64,000 nt of DNA from Breznakiella homolactica (GTDB lineage Bacteria > Spirochaetota > Spirochaetia > Treponematales > Breznakiellaceae). Location: NCBI RefSeq assembly GCF_016616095.2, contig NZ_CP067089.2, forward strand, positions 1,674,001-1,738,000. Reading direction: 5' to 3'. A program made the translations under genes and the position numbers. Below, piece by piece: positions 61,274 through 64,000 of this stretch. How positions within the stretch are numbered: position 1 is the first letter of the stretch; every line of letters begins with the position of its first letter. The notes below the pieces were generated by a model. It saw only the letters and a program-made list of their open reading frames with translations. It did no database searches and was not told the DNA's origin.

Positions 61274-61762
61274 TCAGCCGTCGAAGGCCTTCTGGAGTTC
61301 GGCAATGTTCAGTTTCTTCATGGTGTACATGGCGGTAAGCATCCGTTCCACCTTGGCTCTGTCGGGATCGGCGCTCAGCCTGGGGATAATGGATGGGACC
61401 ACCTGCCAGGACAGCCCGTATTTGTCCTTGAGCCATCCGCAGACCTGGGCCGCGGGATCACCACCGTCCGAAAGCCGGTCCCAGTAATAGTCAACTTCAT
61501 CCTGGGTCTCACAGGTGATTACCAGGGAAACCGCCTCATTGAAGGTGAACACCGGACCGCCGTTCAGGGCGGTAAAGCTCCGGCCGTCAAGTTCAAAATC
61601 AACGGTCATCACCGAACCCTCTGCCTGACGGTGGTATTCCTGCCCCGCTTTGCCGTAGCGTTCAATTTTTCCTATGGATGAATTTTTGAAAACACCCGTG
61701 TAGAACCGGGCCGCCGCTTCCGCCTGGCTGTCGAACCACAGACAGGTACTGATCTTTTCCAT
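61274..61762 (-). CDS. PhnB-like VOC-fold protein 2
   Basis: A 162-residue VOC protein of the 3-demethylubiquinone-methyltransferase-like/PhnB type: STCLWFDSQAEAAARFYTGVF, GGDPAAQVCGWLKDKYGLSWQVVPSIIPRL and MLTAMYTMKKLNIAELQKAF. Despite the family label it is not a methyltransferase. It is encoded between the MerR regulator and the GyrI-like gene on the same strand. Confidence 0.9.
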   Translation of the reverse strand: MEKISTCLWFDSQAEAAARFYTGVFKNSSIGKIERYGKAGQEYHRQAEGSVMTVDFELDGRSFTALNGGPVFTFNEAVSLVITCETQDEVDYYWDRLSDGGDPAAQVCGWLKDKYGLSWQVVPSIIPRLSADPDRAKVERMLTAMYTMKKLNIAELQKAFDG

Positions 61763-61851
61763 TTTTACCTCCCGGGGTTCAGCCGGTAAACAATACCCCG
61801 CAGATAAACTATAGGAAAAATACTCTCCCGCCGCAAGTTTTCCGGTTCACC

Positions 61852-62685
61852 TTACACAGATGTCCTGCGGGGATTCAAAGTTACGGGAACCTGGATCTCC
61901 GTGAGCCATTCTTCGGGGCTGGACCGGTTCCAGATACCGTCGATATGGGACTCCCGGGGATGGTCCGCCGGTTCGTAGTCATTATCCCCGATCCAGTCGT
62001 ATACCGCAGCGTAGGCCCGCGGCAGCGTTTCGTAGGGTCCCCGGTGGAGTACACAGGCTGCCTGCGGAACCCGGTCCACGGTCTTGAACACGATCTCCGC
62101 GGTTCCTCGTCCACGGGCCTCCACAGCCTGGCAGAATTCAATATTTATATCCCGTTCCCGGTATTCTCCGTCGTGGTAGATAATAAAGCAGTACGGGGGA
62201 TCCTCACAGCACCGGATTCCGGGATTCAGATCCCGGATGATCCGGCCGATTTCCGGCACCACCGTAAAATAGCTGTCATAGGAAGGCACCTGCATCCGTT
62301 TGCTGAACACCAGCACCCTGGGAAGTTCCTTCACCACAATTTCATACTGCCGGGGCTCATCCTTTTCAAAGAGGTCCAGGTAGTGATTGATTGAAGAAAG
62401 CTGCACGGCGGTCTCCACAGCCTGCCGTTCCAGGGCTTCCCGCCGCCGCCGGAAGAGCTCCGCCGAATCCTTTCCGTCAAGGATTCCCTTGATTTCAGCC
62501 ACGGAAAAACCGCACTGTTTCAAAGCCACAATCCGATGGGTCACCGGAAGCTGGGAACTGTCGTAATACCGGTATCCCGTAACAGGATCAATGAAAACCG
62601 GAGCGATGAGACCTTCTTCCTCATAAAAACGCAGGGCTTTGACCGTAACCCGGGCTATTTTTGAAAACTGTCCGATGCGGTACAT
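61852..62685 (-). CDS. MerR-family regulator with GyrI-like drug-binding domain (BmrR type)
   Basis: A 277-residue regulator. The N-terminal winged helix is YRIGQFSKIARVTVKALRFYEEEGLI, a coiled coil spans about 75-120, and the C-terminal GyrI-like domain starts at EIVVKELPRVLVFSKR. This is the BmrR layout, in which a hydrophobic drug activates exporter transcription. A promoter with TTGCCC, a 17-bp spacer and TAAAAT (62775-62747) lies just upstream. Its likely targets are the ABC exporter genes upstream and the VOC/GyrI genes downstream. Confidence 0.9.
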   Translation of the reverse strand: MYRIGQFSKIARVTVKALRFYEEEGLIAPVFIDPVTGYRYYDSSQLPVTHRIVALKQCGFSVAEIKGILDGKDSAELFRRRREALERQAVETAVQLSSINHYLDLFEKDEPRQYEIVVKELPRVLVFSKRMQVPSYDSYFTVVPEIGRIIRDLNPGIRCCEDPPYCFIIYHDGEYRERDINIEFCQAVEARGRGTAEIVFKTVDRVPQAACVLHRGPYETLPRAYAAVYDWIGDNDYEPADHPRESHIDGIWNRSSPEEWLTEIQVPVTLNPRRTSV

Positions 62686-62746
62686 CCGCCGCCTCCTTAT
62701 GGCTGTGCCGGAACCCGCGTCGGGCTACGGGATTTCCGGAGATGGC

Positions 62747-62775
62747 ATTTTAACCAAAACAACTTTCCCGGGCAA
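62747..62775 (-). promoter_or_regulatory. Promoter of the MerR-VOC-GyrI genes
   Basis: On the minus strand, TTGCCC (62775-62770) and TAAAAT (62752-62747) with a 17-bp spacer. The normal, unstretched spacing suggests it is not itself a MerR-type promoter. Confidence 0.45.
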
Positions 62776-62790
62776 GACGCTCCGGCAGCG

Positions 62791-63507
62791 TCATTCCCAG
62801 CGGAAGAAAACCAGGGAAATTCCCAGGGCAATGAGAGCGGTGATTCCCAGAATTATGAACCTGACCGTATCAGCGGCCATGTCGGTTCCGGTCACCGCCC
62901 CCTTCAGAAGCAGGATACCCTGGGTCAGGGGAAAAATCTGTGAAACCCGTTGCAGCCCGCGGGGCAGGATCTCAAAAGGCACGGTGGTGCCGGAAAGAAA
63001 AAGCATGGGAAAGTACAGGACTGTACAGATGAGGTTGGCGGTCTTCATATTCGGCGCGAGGCTTGCCACCAGGAATCCGACGGAATAGACCGCAAGCTGG
63101 ACAAATAAAAAGGTCAGGATATAACGGAAGGGCGCTTCCGGCGGTTCCATACCGAAGGCCAGCCATGCAGTAAGGTAAACTCCGAAACCGGAGACCCAGG
63201 CAAAAACCAGCTGGAGTGTTCCCACTGCGGCGAGCAGCATAAAAGGACTCACCGGACTTACCCGGAAGCGTTTGAGGATTTTGCCGTGGCGGTATCCGGC
63301 GAAAGTCAGCGGAATGCCCATGAGTCCGGCGGCGCAGATTCCCACAGCAGCTACACCGGCGAAGTTTTCCCGCACACCCTGGCCGCCGGAAATACTGCCG
63401 ATGAGAAGCATGAGGCCTATGGGCATGAGGACCCCGAAGAAGGGCATATCCATTCCCCGGAGAGAGAGCTTCGTTTCTGTTTTCAGCATCGTGAAAAAAG
63501 TATTCAT
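62791..63507 (-). CDS. ABC-2-type exporter permease
   Basis: A 238-residue membrane protein with six helices, starting NTFFTMLKTETKLSLRGMDMPF and containing GVAAVGICAAGLMGIPLTFAGYRHGKILKRFRVSPVSP, typical of ABC-2 drug or antibiotic exporters. I start at ATG 63507, 2 bases after the ATPase stop and behind GGAGG; the longer frame to 63564 runs into that gene. It forms an exporter with the ATPase encoded just upstream. Confidence 0.88.
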   Translation of the reverse strand: MNTFFTMLKTETKLSLRGMDMPFFGVLMPIGLMLLIGSISGGQGVRENFAGVAAVGICAAGLMGIPLTFAGYRHGKILKRFRVSPVSPFMLLAAVGTLQLVFAWVSGFGVYLTAWLAFGMEPPEAPFRYILTFLFVQLAVYSVGFLVASLAPNMKTANLICTVLYFPMLFLSGTTVPFEILPRGLQRVSQIFPLTQGILLLKGAVTGTDMAADTVRFIILGITALIALGISLVFFRWE

Positions 63508-63509
63508 AC

Positions 63510-64000
63510 TTATACCGCCTCCATTTCTTTTTCCATATAGAGAAGAAAAACATCCTCCAGACATTTTTTCTCGTGGATTTCCAGGAGTTCCTCCGGCCGG
63601 CCAAGGGCGGCCAGCGTTCCGGAACGCATCAGGGCGATCCGGTCACAGAGGTATTCCACTTCGTCCATATAATGGGAAGTAAGAATCACACTCACCCCCT
63701 GGGCCTTCAGTTCCTTGATATACGCCCAGACAGACCGGCGGGCGGCCGGATCGAGCCCCGTGGTTAGTTCATCCAGAAAAAGCACCTCCGGTTCGTGGAC
63801 CTGGGCAATTACCACTGCCAGGGTCTGCCGCTCACCGCCGGACAATGCCGAAACGGGAAGCCCCTCCTTGTCCGACAGGGAAAAATGCCTTAAGAGTTCC
63901 CGCCAGTCTTTGGGCCGCCGGTACAGCGACGCCGCAAGTTCACAGGCTTCGCCCACCCGGAGCTTGTCCTGGAACCGGGTTTCCTGGAACTGGACCCCCA
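63510..64000 (-). CDS. ABC exporter ATPase, N-terminus beyond the window
   Basis: The visible 3' part encodes about 163 residues. The frame is open to the window edge: GVQFQETRFQDKLRVGE before the GTG at 63956 is the Q-loop region of the family, so the gene continues past 64000 and GTG 63956 is not the start. The signature is LSGGERQ, Walker B is VLFLDE and the D-loop is GLDPAARR. Walker A lies outside the window. It forms an operon with the permease. Confidence 0.9.
   Translation of the reverse strand, partial: GVQFQETRFQDKLRVGEACELAASLYRRPKDWRELLRHFSLSDKEGLPVSALSGGERQTLAVVIAQVHEPEVLFLDELTTGLDPAARRSVWAYIKELKAQGVSVILTSHYMDEVEYLCDRIALMRSGTLAALGRPEELLEIHEKKCLEDVFLLYMEKEMEAV

Overview
Kind of organism. 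The window reads as a chromosome segment from a Gram-negative, probably anaerobic bacterium. Lipoproteins carry loose lipoboxes (LFSSC, MFTSC, VMLGC), there is a probable outer-membrane barrel protein, and most genes share a moderately GC-rich, CCGG-rich style. This fits a spirochaete such as a gut or free-living Treponema, but that assignment is an inference from style and gene content. No rRNA or tRNA settles it.

Layout. Positions 1-5.6 kb hold an OmpR-type two-component system (2850-4886) and two secreted PepSY-domain paralogs (248 and 5083). All three promoters carry the same operator of two 11-bp repeats, a 6-bp gap and a -10 box. Positions 5.8-16.5 kb hold a mixed set: DtxR-like regulator, lipoprotein esterase, endonuclease IV, GNAT, DUF1697, nitrilase-family amidase, metallo-beta-lactamase-fold hydrolase, fluoride channel, a FIST sensor paired with a hybrid histidine kinase, and a DUF4097 surface protein. 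Positions 16.6-19.7 kb hold two overlapping membrane diguanylate cyclases. Positions 19.7-25.3 kb hold an M28 peptidase, a double-MerR regulator, two MATE exporters and an Ohr peroxidase.

The centre, 25.3-45.5 kb, looks like an island. Two complete Dpp/Opp-type ABC importers are transcribed away from each other from a 1.9-kb non-coding hub. The leftward operon ends in two nearly identical enolase-superfamily enzymes (409 aa, 13 differences). The rightward operon begins with an argininosuccinate-lyase-like enzyme and ends in another enolase-superfamily enzyme, and an RpiR/SIS regulator follows. Both operons start from the same 68-69-bp operator/-35 element, placed in mirror image, each followed at exactly 18 bp by TATAAT. 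I infer one co-regulated catabolic system that imports a small amino- or carboxylate compound, changes its alpha-carbon stereochemistry or dehydrates it, and cleaves it to fumarate plus an amine.

The right end, 45.7-64 kb, is rich in defence and detoxification genes: a short UvrA-like ATPase, two MFS exporters each behind an attenuator-like leader, a Vat-type acetyltransferase, a LuxR-type membrane regulator with a methyltransferase, two PhnB-like VOC proteins, a CMD-family protein with a divergent MerR regulator, pirin, a thioredoxin-reductase-like protein, and a MerR/GyrI/ABC-exporter cluster cut by the window end. I saw no CRISPR array, rRNA, tRNA, complete insertion sequence or phage module.
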